From: CAZYBU01 sp964645775
Lineage (GTDB): Bacteria; Spirochaetota; UBA4802; UBA5550
DNA length: 64,000 nt
Reading direction: 5' to 3'
Assembly: GCA_964645775.1 (NCBI GenBank)
Contig: CAZYBU010000003.1
Span: 62,001 to 126,000, forward strand
The position numbers and the translations under genes are program-made. Every line of letters begins with the position of its first letter. Position 1 is the stretch's first letter. This document shows, in pieces, positions 9,321-17,932 of this stretch. A model generated the notes under the pieces. That model ran no database searches, was not told the DNA's origin, and was given only the letters and a program-made list of their open reading frames with translations.

Positions 9321-10166
9321 TTATTTGTTAGAATTAATGATCTCTTTACAGAGGGCCGGATCATCGGTCACGATACCCTGGACCCCCATTTCCAGGAGTC
9401 TCTTCATGTTATCAGGTCGATTCACGGTCCATACCATGACCGGTATACCCAGGCTGTTAGCCTTTATCACGAATCGGCGGGTAACCATCCGCATTCCCTG
9501 CCTCTTCCCGGGTCCAAGATATTCCGGCCTGGACGTGTCGGTAAATTCCGGAACCATGAGAATGTCATCTTTCCACCTTCCAAGGCCAGTCATACCCACA
9601 AGATGGAGACCGAGAAAGTTGATTATCTCACGTTTCCCGAAACTGGTTGCCACGCCGGGCCAGTTGCTCCTCACATAGGCGGTCATGGAATTGATAAAAG
9701 ACCCGACAACCACCCTTTCCAGGGCCCGGTGGCTCTCCATCAGTTCCATCGCCTTTTCAGCATAGGCCCGGTTGTTAAACTTGAGGTCAACAGAGAAGAG
9801 AGAATCAGGAAAGGCTTTCAAAAACTCATCAAAACGGAGTATCCTCGTGCCTTTACCCCGAAAGGGGAGGGTCTGACCCTCATCCGGTGAGAAATTGTAC
9901 CCCGCGTCCAGTCTGAGGATATCATCCAGGTGATAATCGGGTATCCTCCCAGACCCGTTCGTTGCCAGTTCCAGGAGGTCATCATGGAAAACGACGATCT
10001 CCCCGTCCCGGGTAGGCCAGATATCGAGCTCCAGCATGACCTCCGGAGCCACCTCCAGTGCCCGGGTAAAGGCCTCCATGGTGTTTCCGGGAAACTCCGC
10101 GGAGGCTCCCCTGTGGGCAACGATGACCGGTGGATCGAGGGCTTCGATGAAAGGTTTAACCGTCAT
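9321..10166 (-). CDS. Glycerophosphodiester phosphodiesterase
   Basis: This enzyme hydrolyses glycerophosphodiesters to glycerol-3-phosphate and an alcohol. The GDPD signature is complete: VIVAHRGASAEFPGNTMEAF near residues 14-33 with the catalytic His-Arg, LELDIWPTRDGEIVVFHDD with the metal-binding Glu and Asp and the second catalytic His, and a later DLKF strand. The C-terminal VMVWTVNRPDNMKRLLEMGVQGIVTDDP is the family's usual end (WTVN...GI.TDxP). There is no signal peptide, so it is cytoplasmic and of the UgpQ type. At 281 residues the length is slightly above typical. It is likely co-transcribed with the PlsC-GNAT gene downstream. Confidence 0.94.
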   Translation of the reverse strand: MTVKPFIEALDPPVIVAHRGASAEFPGNTMEAFTRALEVAPEVMLELDIWPTRDGEIVVFHDDLLELATNGSGRIPDYHLDDILRLDAGYNFSPDEGQTLPFRGKGTRILRFDEFLKAFPDSLFSVDLKFNNRAYAEKAMELMESHRALERVVVGSFINSMTAYVRSNWPGVATSFGKREIINFLGLHLVGMTGLGRWKDDILMVPEFTDTSRPEYLGPGKRQGMRMVTRRFVIKANSLGIPVMVWTVNRPDNMKRLLEMGVQGIVTDDPALCKEIINSNK

Positions 10167-10310
10167 GATGCCTTTATGCCATAGAAGGGCCTTCTCTGCA
10201 AGCAGAAAGGTATCCGGCCTGACCCGAAATTATTCGTTGACCATTTCTGCTGGACAATTTAATGAGTTTGTGCCGATAATAATTCTGTATTATCTTTTAT
10301 GGAGTCTCCT

Positions 10311-12038
10311 ATGAAACGTTCTGTTCTACTTTCCCTGATAGTTATACCGATCATTATGATTACGGCTGACCTCCTTTCTCTGGAAGTCGACGTCGAAGAG
10401 CTTAAGTCCGCGAAAAAGGTAAAATTCACCAACTACAGGGGCCCCCACAGGAACCGGGATACCATTAACGAGGTTCGGGCCATCGGCCGTGAACTGACGG
10501 AAGCGGTTAAAAGGACCGATGACAACAAACAGGCCCGATATCACAGAAAATATTCCATCATACGTGCCATAACAGAAAAGGAACCGGAGAAGCTCAACGC
10601 GGATATTTTTCTGATAGACGAGGACGCCCGGGTAACGCACGTGAAATATGTCCAGCACATGGTGGCCGGGTATCTCCATCACATGTACGGCTACTCCTGG
10701 GCCGACGCCGATACCCTGGCCCTCTTCGCGGTCTACTACAACGCCCTCTTCCGGGGGGATATCAAGTACTTCTCCGCTAAATACAAAACCCATGTCATGG
10801 AGTTCGTTAACGAGAAGAACGCCGGCATCTCCACCCATTACAGGGACTGGCCAGGCACTACCCGCATGCTCATCCCTTTAACGGAAGACGCCGCACGGGG
10901 CAAGATCGATTCCATCGACCCCGATATCCTTACGGATGACAGGGTGCGTGACGAGGTCCGCAAGGATGACGAGAATATTCCTGAACGGAAGAAGATGGTC
11001 GACCTCATGGAAAGGAAGGCGGAAAATGAGAAAGAGAAGGTAGAAAAAGAAAAGGAAGACCTTGAAAAGGAGAGGGAGCGCCTGAGAGAAGAGGAGAAGA
11101 AACGGGAAGAGGAGAAGAAGCGCATCAGGGAAGAGGAAGAGCGTCTGAAACAAGAGAAGGAAGAGGCCCGTGGAATAGCCGATCCGGAAAAGCGTAAGGA
11201 AAAGCAGGAAGAGATTAAAAAGAAAGAAGAAGAACTGGAAGAGAAGAAAGAAGAGATAAAGGAAGAGGAGAAGGAACAGCCAGAGAAGGAGAAAGAACTC
11301 CAGGAGAAAGAGAAGGAGATAGAGAAAAAGGAAGAAGAGGTAAAACGTCAGGAAGAGAAGATCGAGGACGAGAAAAAGAAAATTGAGAAGGACGAAATCA
11401 AGCGGGATATCAAGACCGATCAGGATAAGGCCGAAGAAAGACTGGAGAAAAAGGCCGAAGAACTGGAGAAGAAAGAAAAAGAGATAGAGGAGCTCGAGGA
11501 AGAGATCAAAAAGACCGATGCTGACAAGGCCATAGTCGGTGACAAGCTGTATTATCTCAAGATAAACGAGTGGATCAAGAACGGTCACTACAACAACGAA
11601 CTTTTCATGATCAACGCCGCGACAATGAAGGTCATCAAGAAATCACCCGTTACCAATATAGGTGGAAGAAAATATATCGCATATTCCAAAGGGATCGTCG
11701 TCATAACCCATCCCGGCGACTTCGCCAATGAGAACCACCTCACCATGGTAGACACCGAGACCCTGGAGGAGATAACCACCGGCAAGGATAACGTCTTCTG
11801 GAGAAGCTTCGTTGAGATCCAGGGGGGTCACATCTTCGCGGTAATGATCGAGAATGGAAAATACTACCTGGGCAAGTTCGACGAACAGATGAATCTTGTG
11901 GTTCGTTCGCAGGAAGAGGTCCACAAGGACACCTTCATAAGTTTTTTCAAGGACAAGATTTACATTAACGGGTCTGATAAGAAAATCATGGTTCTGAAGA
12001 AGGATGACCTCTCCCTTATTGACAGAATTCAGCCGTAG
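10311..12038 (+). CDS. P83/100-family periplasmic coiled-coil protein
   Basis: This matches the spirochaete P83/100 family (Borrelia p83/p100 antigen and relatives). After a signal peptide (KRSVLLSLIVIPIIMITADLLS), residues about 25-200 form the conserved N-terminal domain, including KVKFTNYRGPH near the start and a helical segment with YVQHMVAGYLHHMYGYS. Residues about 230-410 are an extremely Glu/Lys-rich alpha-helical coiled coil with many EEK and KEKE repeats. The last 150 residues form a beta-rich domain with propeller-like repeats (KLYYLKINEWI, KYIAYSKGIVVI). The start is ATG 10311 because GGAG lies 6 bases upstream; an in-frame ATG at 10299 overlaps that ribosome site. The function is unknown in all species. 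The gene is monocistronic and converges on the OmpA-like gene. Confidence 0.88.
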   Translation: MKRSVLLSLIVIPIIMITADLLSLEVDVEELKSAKKVKFTNYRGPHRNRDTINEVRAIGRELTEAVKRTDDNKQARYHRKYSIIRAITEKEPEKLNADIFLIDEDARVTHVKYVQHMVAGYLHHMYGYSWADADTLALFAVYYNALFRGDIKYFSAKYKTHVMEFVNEKNAGISTHYRDWPGTTRMLIPLTEDAARGKIDSIDPDILTDDRVRDEVRKDDENIPERKKMVDLMERKAENEKEKVEKEKEDLEKERERLREEEKKREEEKKRIREEEERLKQEKEEARGIADPEKRKEKQEEIKKKEEELEEKKEEIKEEEKEQPEKEKELQEKEKEIEKKEEEVKRQEEKIEDEKKKIEKDEIKRDIKTDQDKAEERLEKKAEELEKKEKEIEELEEEIKKTDADKAIVGDKLYYLKINEWIKNGHYNNELFMINAATMKVIKKSPVTNIGGRKYIAYSKGIVVITHPGDFANENHLTMVDTETLEEITTGKDNVFWRSFVEIQGGHIFAVMIENGKYYLGKFDEQMNLVVRSQEEVHKDTFISFFKDKIYINGSDKKIMVLKKDDLSLIDRIQP

Positions 12039-12043
12039 GCAGG

Positions 12044-13282
12044 TTAATTCATCTTGATAATGATCTCCACACGGCGGTTCTTTTTGCGCCCTTTCTGAGT
12101 CTCGTTGCTTTCCAGGGGATTCTTTTCACCGTATCCGCGGTAAGAGAGCTTATCATGGTCAAGCCCCTTCTGTAATCGCCGGGCCACGGAGCGGGCCCGT
12201 TCTTTGGAAAGTTTACGATTATAATCCGGCTGTCCCGTACTGTCGGTATGCCCTTCGACGATTATCTCGCGATCAGGATACTTCTTTTTGATAATAGCAA
12301 GTATAGTATCAAGTTTCTTCCTGGCTTCGGGCCGTATTTCGGCTGAATCAAAATCGAACAGGAGATCACCGAGTCGAAGGACCAGTCCTCTATCATCCGT
12401 GTCCACGTTGATATCATTATCTTCCGGAAGTTCTTTCTTCAGCTCTTCAGTCTCTTCCTTCTTCTCATCATCCGTTACCGCGTCATAGTACGAGAAACGG
12501 GTAACGATTTTCATGAAGAATGCGTAGGTCCCTGTATTCTGGGAGCCCCTGTGATGAATAAAAATGATTTTGTATTCCTCTGACATGTCGAGGGGGCGTC
12601 TTTTATTGATGTTCCAGTAGATAGTGCCTTTGTCCCCTCCCACGATCCGTAGTGGAAAATCATCGGGAAGCCCTGCCTCTGCCATCTTCTTATCGAAGGT
12701 AAAATGAAAATTGATGACTGCAACGGTGTCTCCCTTCTCTTCATAAGTGGATACCAGCTTGTAATTCACATCAAAGATGAGCCTGAAGGGGATGGAGAAC
12801 GTATTGATAACAAGGGCGCCTTTCTTTGTCCAGCTGCGTCCGATGGCGACCTCGTCCCGGGGAAAGGAGGGTATATGTCTCAGGTTCGGCATATAATCCC
12901 TGGGAGGGACCTGGTAATGTCCGTTCTTCTGAATAAGAAATGCTGCGTTGTAGACCTCTCTCAGGTGAAATACCTGTTCACTTTTCTCCTTCTCGAAAAC
13001 CTTGATACGGCCGCGCACTTTGTTCCCTTCCTCAATGTTCTCATAACATGTAAGGTCGATAATGTTTCTTTCATGATATAATCTCTTTAGTCTACTATTA
13101 ACACGGAACTGGACAGCGGCTGTGCGCACCCCCTCCACCCTCACCTTTTCAGGGATATCCCAGGTTAAAACATAGTGCTGCCCGGGTGTTCCGAGCACCC
13201 GGGCAGCAATCAGGAGGAAGAAGATTATAAGGTTACGCTTAAACATCTCTGCTTTCCAGGGGAATACTATCCCCTTTCTCAT
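12044..13282 (-). CDS. Exported OmpA-family protein with C-terminal peptidoglycan-binding domain
   Basis: The last 110 residues are an OmpA-C domain: LLFDFDSAEIRPEARKKLDTI, then IIVEGHTDSTG near residue 342, then NRKLSKERARSVARRL and YGEKNP. The conserved Asp and Arg that bind diaminopimelate are present. The N-terminal 280 residues are a beta-rich exported region I cannot assign, separated by an acidic low-complexity linker (DDEKKEETEELKKELPEDND). A signal peptide precedes it (FKRNLIIFFLLIAARVLG). Two starts are possible: ATG 13282, with GGAGGG 13 bases upstream, or ATG 13246, which gives a shorter signal peptide but a weak ribosome site. The protein probably tethers the outer membrane or a periplasmic complex to the cell wall. 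Confidence 0.88.
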   Translation of the reverse strand: MRKGIVFPWKAEMFKRNLIIFFLLIAARVLGTPGQHYVLTWDIPEKVRVEGVRTAAVQFRVNSRLKRLYHERNIIDLTCYENIEEGNKVRGRIKVFEKEKSEQVFHLREVYNAAFLIQKNGHYQVPPRDYMPNLRHIPSFPRDEVAIGRSWTKKGALVINTFSIPFRLIFDVNYKLVSTYEEKGDTVAVINFHFTFDKKMAEAGLPDDFPLRIVGGDKGTIYWNINKRRPLDMSEEYKIIFIHHRGSQNTGTYAFFMKIVTRFSYYDAVTDDEKKEETEELKKELPEDNDINVDTDDRGLVLRLGDLLFDFDSAEIRPEARKKLDTILAIIKKKYPDREIIVEGHTDSTGQPDYNRKLSKERARSVARRLQKGLDHDKLSYRGYGEKNPLESNETQKGRKKNRRVEIIIKMN

Positions 13283-13446
13283 ACTATCGTTGTTTCCCTC
13301 CAGATACTTGAATACTTTTTTTATTCAATTCCTGATCATACAACGGACAAAATGATCTTGACAATATTAACGAAATATTCATTTATCTGCGACATTCCCC
13401 GTTTCAACTTTAGGGGATAAATGATATTATTATGGGGGAAAATACT

Positions 13447-13617
13447 ATGTTCGGACTGGCGGATCCCTGGATCGCAGCTGCCTACATACTGGTAATATTT
13501 AGCGCGATCCTCTGTTTTATCTATGGACTCATCAACTGGAATCGCGGCGGCGATGAAAATGAACTCGAAGCGCGCGAATGGATCTCGGAGGAAATCCAGA
13601 TCAACAAAAATCTTTAG
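13447..13617 (+). CDS. Symporter small accessory protein
   Basis: This is a 56-residue single-span membrane protein: DPWIAAAYILVIFSAILCFIYGLINWN followed by a charged tail. Short proteins of this form are encoded just upstream of certain sodium:solute symporters and are annotated as their accessory subunits. Here the gene ends 9 bases before the SSS symporter, whose ribosome site AGGAGG lies in that gap. The start at ATG 13447 is preferred because GGGGGA lies 7 bases upstream; an in-frame ATG at 13432 would add five residues. The role is inferred from gene order and shape. Confidence 0.8.
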   Translation: MFGLADPWIAAAYILVIFSAILCFIYGLINWNRGGDENELEAREWISEEIQINKNL

Positions 13618-13626
13618 GAGGCAGGC

Positions 13627-15384
13627 ATGACCCTCTTTATAGCAATCCTTTACCTTATTGTTATTGCCATCCTGGGCTTTCTTGGGTATCGTAAAACCCA
13701 CGGAGCCTCGGATTACCTGGTGGCCGGTCGTCAGATCCATCCCTACGTCATGGCCCTGTCCTATGGAGCTACCTTTATCAGCACCTCCGCTATCGTAGGT
13801 TTTGGCGGGGCCTCTGCTATTTTCGGAATGGGGCTTCTCTGGCTCACATTTATGAACATTTTCGTGGGTATTTTTATCGCCTTCGTCTTTTTCGGAAAAA
13901 GAACACGGAGGATGGGATACCATCTTCATGCCCACACGTTCCCGGAGTTTCTGGCCCGACGTTTCGATTCTCCCTTTATGCAGAAATTTTCCGGTTTTAT
14001 AATTTTTCTGTTTATGCCCCTCTACGCTTCAGTGGTCCTTATCGGCGCCGCCAAGTTCATAGAGAACCAGTTCGCCATTGAGTACGGAACGGCACTCTTC
14101 TTCTTTACATTAATTATCGCGGCCTATGTTATCATGGGTGGACTCAAGGGAGTCATGTACACCGACGCATTCCAGGGTACCATCATGTTCCTCGGCATGC
14201 TTGTCCTCCTGGTCTATACCTACTCCGTTCTGGGCGGATTCACGGAGGCCCACCAGGCCCTGACAGACCTGAAGGTCCCTCCGCCCCTGGCTTCCAAGGG
14301 ACATCAGGGATGGACATCGATGCCGGCTCTGGGATCGGATTTCTGGTGGGTACTGGTATCCACCCTGATCATGGGTGTGGGTATCGGTGTCCTGGCCCAG
14401 CCCCAGCTGGTTGTCCGTTTTATGACCGTAAAGAGCAACCGTGAACTTAACCGTGCCATCCTGGTGGGAGGCATATTCATCATGCTGATGACCGGTGTCG
14501 CCTTTGTCACCGGCTCCCTCTCCAATGTCTTCTTCTCCCAGAACGTGAAAGGCATTGAATTCTGTCAGGAGACAGGGATGATGAAGGAGGTGAGTCCAAC
14601 CTCCAAAACCGTGACAGTAACGAAAAAGAACCTGGCTGATATCCAGAAGACAGTCCCGAACGCGAAAATCGGGAGTGATATAACCGTAAACATTCCGTGT
14701 ACCGTGACCAAAAAAGGCACTCTCTCCATCAAGGCGGCCGGAGGCAAAGTGGCCAACATAATACCCCAGTATATCAAACAGGCCATGCCCACCTGGTTTG
14801 GAATCGTCTTCATGCTGACCCTCCTTGCGGCGGCGATGTCAACTCTGAGCTCACAGTTTCATACCATGGGTACCGCCATCGGCAGGGATGTTTATGAGCA
14901 GTTTACAAAAGGAGAAACCGATTCTGAAGAGCGCTCGGTCTTCATCAGCAAGATAGGTATAGGCCTCGTAATCATTTTGAGCGCCATGCTTGCCTATTAT
15001 CTGCCCATAATATTCACCCGGGGAGAGGCCATTATCGCCCGGGGTACCGCCATCTTCTTCGGTCTCTGCGCCGGAAGTTTTCTCCCGGCCTACGTCGGCG
15101 CTCTCTACTGGAAGAGGATAACAAAGGCAGGAGCCGTCTCAGGTATGCTCGGTGGATTTATTACCAGCGCCTTCTGGCTCGTTTTCGTCCATGCAAAGGA
15201 GTCCTCGGTTATCGGACTTTCCCAGGCCATCTTCAGTCAACCGGCCCTTTTCGGGAAGCCGTGGATTATCGTGGATCCCCTTTTCATATCACTCCCGGTA
15301 TCGATTGTGCTGACTATAGCGGTTTCCCTTTTTACGAAACCGCCTGAGCAGTCACATATAGATAAATGCTTTAGAAACATATAG
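13627..15384 (+). CDS. Sodium:solute symporter (SSS family)
   Basis: This integral membrane protein has about 13 hydrophobic helices and the SSS signatures: SDYLVAGRQIHPYVMALSYGATFISTSAIVGF near the start (helix 1-2, with sodium-coordinating Ser/Thr), and LTLLAAAMSTLSSQFHTMGTAIGRDVYEQF for helix 8, where the consensus Ser-Thr pair is conserved. The substrate cannot be told. An insertion of about 75 residues (near residues 305-380, MMKEVSPTSKTVTVTKKNL...GTLSIKAAGG) between helices is not part of the usual family; it looks beta-rich and would lie outside the membrane. A strong AGGAGG precedes the ATG. It is in an operon with the 56-residue accessory protein. Confidence 0.92.
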   Translation: MTLFIAILYLIVIAILGFLGYRKTHGASDYLVAGRQIHPYVMALSYGATFISTSAIVGFGGASAIFGMGLLWLTFMNIFVGIFIAFVFFGKRTRRMGYHLHAHTFPEFLARRFDSPFMQKFSGFIIFLFMPLYASVVLIGAAKFIENQFAIEYGTALFFFTLIIAAYVIMGGLKGVMYTDAFQGTIMFLGMLVLLVYTYSVLGGFTEAHQALTDLKVPPPLASKGHQGWTSMPALGSDFWWVLVSTLIMGVGIGVLAQPQLVVRFMTVKSNRELNRAILVGGIFIMLMTGVAFVTGSLSNVFFSQNVKGIEFCQETGMMKEVSPTSKTVTVTKKNLADIQKTVPNAKIGSDITVNIPCTVTKKGTLSIKAAGGKVANIIPQYIKQAMPTWFGIVFMLTLLAAAMSTLSSQFHTMGTAIGRDVYEQFTKGETDSEERSVFISKIGIGLVIILSAMLAYYLPIIFTRGEAIIARGTAIFFGLCAGSFLPAYVGALYWKRITKAGAVSGMLGGFITSAFWLVFVHAKESSVIGLSQAIFSQPALFGKPWIIVDPLFISLPVSIVLTIAVSLFTKPPEQSHIDKCFRNI

Positions 15385-15389
15385 AACTA

Positions 15390-15457
15390 CCGGGGTCAGA
15401 CCCTGTCGATTATGTCCGTGGAAATAGACTGACAGCACCCATGGGGTCTGGCCCCCG
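15390..15457. repeat. GC-rich imperfect palindrome downstream of the symporter
   Basis: CCGGGGTCAGACCC-TGTC (15390-15407) faces GACA (15431-15434) and GGGGTCTGGCCCCCG (15443-15457). The arms GGGGTCAGACCC and GGGTCTGGCCCC pair with one G-U. There is a bulge (GCACCCAT) on the right arm. The core CCGGGGTCAGA recurs at 50007-50017. Such GGGGTCAGA palindromes often accompany REP-type elements of single-strand (Y1/RAYT) transposases; no such transposase is present. It could also serve as a symporter terminator, although there is no U-run. Confidence 0.4.
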
Positions 15458-15544
15458 ATGTTCCGGGATTATATTGATCTACATGATTCATCATTATAAT
15501 CGACACGTTTTACATGAATATACTGTTTTTAGCAGCGTTTATCA

Positions 15545-15574
15545 TTGACAGTTCATCGGGAAAACCTATATAGT
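15545..15574 (+). promoter_or_regulatory. Candidate sigma-70 promoter for the sulfotransferase gene
   Basis: A perfect -35 hexamer TTGACA (15545-15550) is followed after 16-18 bases by TATATA/TATAGT (15567-15574). Transcription would begin near 15581, about 27 bases before the ATG at 15608. The same CTATATAGT core with TTGACA is found at 54578-54605. Confidence 0.55.
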
Positions 15575-15607
15575 ACCAGAATAGAATAAATAGTTTCCCC
15601 ATGTCCT

Positions 15608-16753
15608 ATGAAAAAAGATAATAGTGAACGTATCAGTCAACACGGTCTGTTCCTGACCCGGTTAAGTACGTGGGTACGTCTGCTCATGCAGAACAGGATC
15701 GATCCCGAACACAAAAAGAAGGCCTTCTACATTACCCTTATGGTTCTTCTGACCTTCCCCATTCAGCTCTTACAGAGAATTATCTATTACCCGAGCTATC
15801 GAAGAGTTGAAAAATCAGGCAAGGCTCCCCTGTTCGTTATCGGGCACTGGAGGAGCGGTACCACTCACCTTCATTATATCATTAGCCGGGACCCACAGTT
15901 CGGTTTTGTCAGTAATTACCTTTCTTTCGCCATCACGACATGTCTTATAGGAAAAGGATGGCTGGACAAATTTCTTTCCCTTTTCGTACCCCGAACCCGG
16001 CCGCAGGACAATGTAAAGATATCTATAGACACGCCCCAGGAGGAAGAACTCCCCCTGGCCAACCTGACGGACTGCGTGGCCATGCACTCCTTTTTCTTTC
16101 CACGCAATCAATCGTATTTCCGAAAATTTAATCTTTTCCAGGATGTGAAAAAAAGAGAAAAACGGAGGTGGAAAAACGCTTACCGTGAAATGGTAAATAT
16201 CTCCAAGATATATGTGGATCACAAACGTTTGCTCCTTAAAAATCCGAACAACACGGGCCGTATGATTGAATTGATGGAACTATATTCGGATGCAGATTTC
16301 ATCTTCATTTACAGAAATCCTTTCGAGGTCTACAGATCAACCGTTAAGCTTTACGATACTGTATTTAAATCCCAGTTTCTGCAGAATATTTCCGACCAGG
16401 AGATCGAGAATATTATCTTCCATAACTACCGTACGATGATGCAACGGTACCTTGAGCAGAGAAAGAAGATTCCGGAAAAGAATCTTATTGAGGTCTGTTA
16501 CGAGGAGCTGGAAAAAGAACCCCTGAGAGTTATCCGTGAGATCTATGAAAGACTGGACCTGGAAGGTTTTGAAGAGACCCTTCCCCTTATGCAAGAATAC
16601 CTCGAGGGTGTTAAAAATTACCTGAAATCACCCTTTAAGAAACTGGAACCCAGGCTCGTCAAGAGAATCCAGGATGAGTGGGGTTTCGCCTTCGACGCCT
16701 GGGGATACAGCAAAGATTACGAAACTTTTAAACTGTCAAATATGAACAACTGA
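15608..16753 (+). CDS. Sulfotransferase family protein
   Basis: This 381-residue protein has the PAPS-binding motifs of sulfotransferases. The 5'-phosphosulfate loop is GHWRSGTTHL (residues 79-88) and the 3'-phosphate motif is FIFIYRNPFEVYRST. It should transfer a sulfate group from PAPS to a carbohydrate, lipid or other acceptor. A hydrophobic segment (ITLMVLLTFPIQLLQRIIYYP) just before the P-loop may anchor it to the membrane. No PAPS synthesis gene is in the window, so the acceptor and sulfate supply are unknown. The family also includes paralogues that use acceptors other than glycans. It stands alone and has its own promoter. Confidence 0.88.
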   Translation: MKKDNSERISQHGLFLTRLSTWVRLLMQNRIDPEHKKKAFYITLMVLLTFPIQLLQRIIYYPSYRRVEKSGKAPLFVIGHWRSGTTHLHYIISRDPQFGFVSNYLSFAITTCLIGKGWLDKFLSLFVPRTRPQDNVKISIDTPQEEELPLANLTDCVAMHSFFFPRNQSYFRKFNLFQDVKKREKRRWKNAYREMVNISKIYVDHKRLLLKNPNNTGRMIELMELYSDADFIFIYRNPFEVYRSTVKLYDTVFKSQFLQNISDQEIENIIFHNYRTMMQRYLEQRKKIPEKNLIEVCYEELEKEPLRVIREIYERLDLEGFEETLPLMQEYLEGVKNYLKSPFKKLEPRLVKRIQDEWGFAFDAWGYSKDYETFKLSNMNN

Positions 16754-16781
16754 ATCCGATCTGTCTGGGAGGTATTCCCTC

Positions 16782-17741
16782 CTAAAAGATAATAAACCTT
16801 ACTCCCGCTTTCATAAAGAACGAATCCTCCATCCTGTAGATACTCCGTGCACCACCATCATAGAGGTCCAGTTCCTTCTTCCCGTAGTACCAGGCTCCCT
16901 GGAACTGGAACGCGGCAAGAAAGAAGACCGACATAAACCGGGAAGTGTAGACTTCCAAACGCTCCCCTACCAGATGTCTGTCATGGAAGAGCCGCTCGTT
17001 CTTTCTGTTCCTTCCGTACAGATGATAGTATCTCTTCCCGGTATCGTAGATCGTTGAGAGAATAATAAAGGGAAGGGGCTTAACCCGGAACTCGAAGTGA
17101 ATTTTCATAATCGGTCGATAGAGGAAGAGGATGTTGATATATTTTATGGGCCGCCAGAAGACACGGTTCATGTATCCCACCATGGCTGAAAGTTTCGGCC
17201 CCTGGTATTCGTATCCCACGTAGGGGAAAGGTACGGGGAAGCACAGATCAATATTCCGGTTTATCACGCTGGAATAGAATACTCCCACCGACAGGGAATG
17301 CTCCCCGCGTACAAGAACCTTGTAATCCACGCCGAGATTCAGGTTGAACTCATGAATACTTGAAAAGGGTATGTCCGTATTGTGGCTTCCCCCCACGAAA
17401 AGGGTCAATCTCCGAATTTTGAAAATTGTTGCGTTCGTAAAGCTATAGAGATTCTCCGGGACATAGGTATTGAATTCAGGATGGAGATATCTGAAAGTAA
17501 ATATATTCGTGATTTTTAAATCTTCGCCCGGGGTAAAATTATTAAAGAAGCGGGTTTCCGCTCCGTGTAATTCCTGGTCTTCGCCATTATTATACAGATA
17601 TTCGAATGAAAAGATATGATCAGGCGGTTTAAATCCCCCCTTTTTGCCGGGATTCTCCTGAGAATAGAGGAGGTCTGCCGGGAAAGTCAGCATAAACAAC
17701 AGGAGCAGATAAACAGTATAAATAATTCGTGGCTTCTTCAT
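16782..17741 (-). CDS. Putative outer-membrane beta-barrel protein of unknown function
   Basis: I do not recognise the family. The N-terminus is a clear signal peptide (IIYTVYLLLLFMLTFPADLLYS). The mature part has many short amphipathic strands with alternating aromatic residues (TNIFTFRYLHPEFNTY, FLAAFQFQGAWYYG) and the chain ends in Phe after GVRFIIF, as outer-membrane barrels do. No lipobox is present. It is convergent with the sulfotransferase gene 28 bases away and about 190 bases downstream of the lipoprotein gene. Confidence 0.6.
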   Translation of the reverse strand: MKKPRIIYTVYLLLLFMLTFPADLLYSQENPGKKGGFKPPDHIFSFEYLYNNGEDQELHGAETRFFNNFTPGEDLKITNIFTFRYLHPEFNTYVPENLYSFTNATIFKIRRLTLFVGGSHNTDIPFSSIHEFNLNLGVDYKVLVRGEHSLSVGVFYSSVINRNIDLCFPVPFPYVGYEYQGPKLSAMVGYMNRVFWRPIKYINILFLYRPIMKIHFEFRVKPLPFIILSTIYDTGKRYYHLYGRNRKNERLFHDRHLVGERLEVYTSRFMSVFFLAAFQFQGAWYYGKKELDLYDGGARSIYRMEDSFFMKAGVRFIIF

Positions 17742-17872
17742 TATCCAGATATCTATTCAATCCATTATTGTGGTGAAACGGAAACAAAAATATTTTCAGT
17801 CACTTCCTGGTATCGGAAGGCGCATTTCTCCCGCAGGTATGATTTACTCCTGACAGATATGCCATTCCTCTC

Positions 17873-17910
17873 CTTCGTCCCGACAGAGATAAGCTTCATC
17901 GGGACAGAAG
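17873..17910 (-). terminator. Strong hairpin just downstream of the lipoprotein gene
   Basis: CTTCGTCCCGA (17873-17883) pairs with TCGGGACAGAAG (17899-17910), 11 pairs with one bulge. It lies 23 bases beyond the stop at 17933. There is no uridine tract, so it may be a 3' stabilising hairpin or a Rho-dependent terminator element. The remaining gap up to 17741 shows nothing more. Confidence 0.4.
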
Positions 17911-17932
17911 AAATCGGGAAATCGATGCCGGG

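Noticed and set aside
8439..9890. Long plus-strand open frame of 483 codons
   Set aside because: It lies antisense to the PlsC-GNAT and GDPD genes, which have clear motifs. Its translation has no recognisable domain.
10878..11588. Minus-strand frame rich in Leu and Phe
   Set aside because: It is the antisense of the Glu/Lys-rich coiled coil of the P83/100 gene; the hydrophobicity is an artefact of GAA/AAG complement codons.
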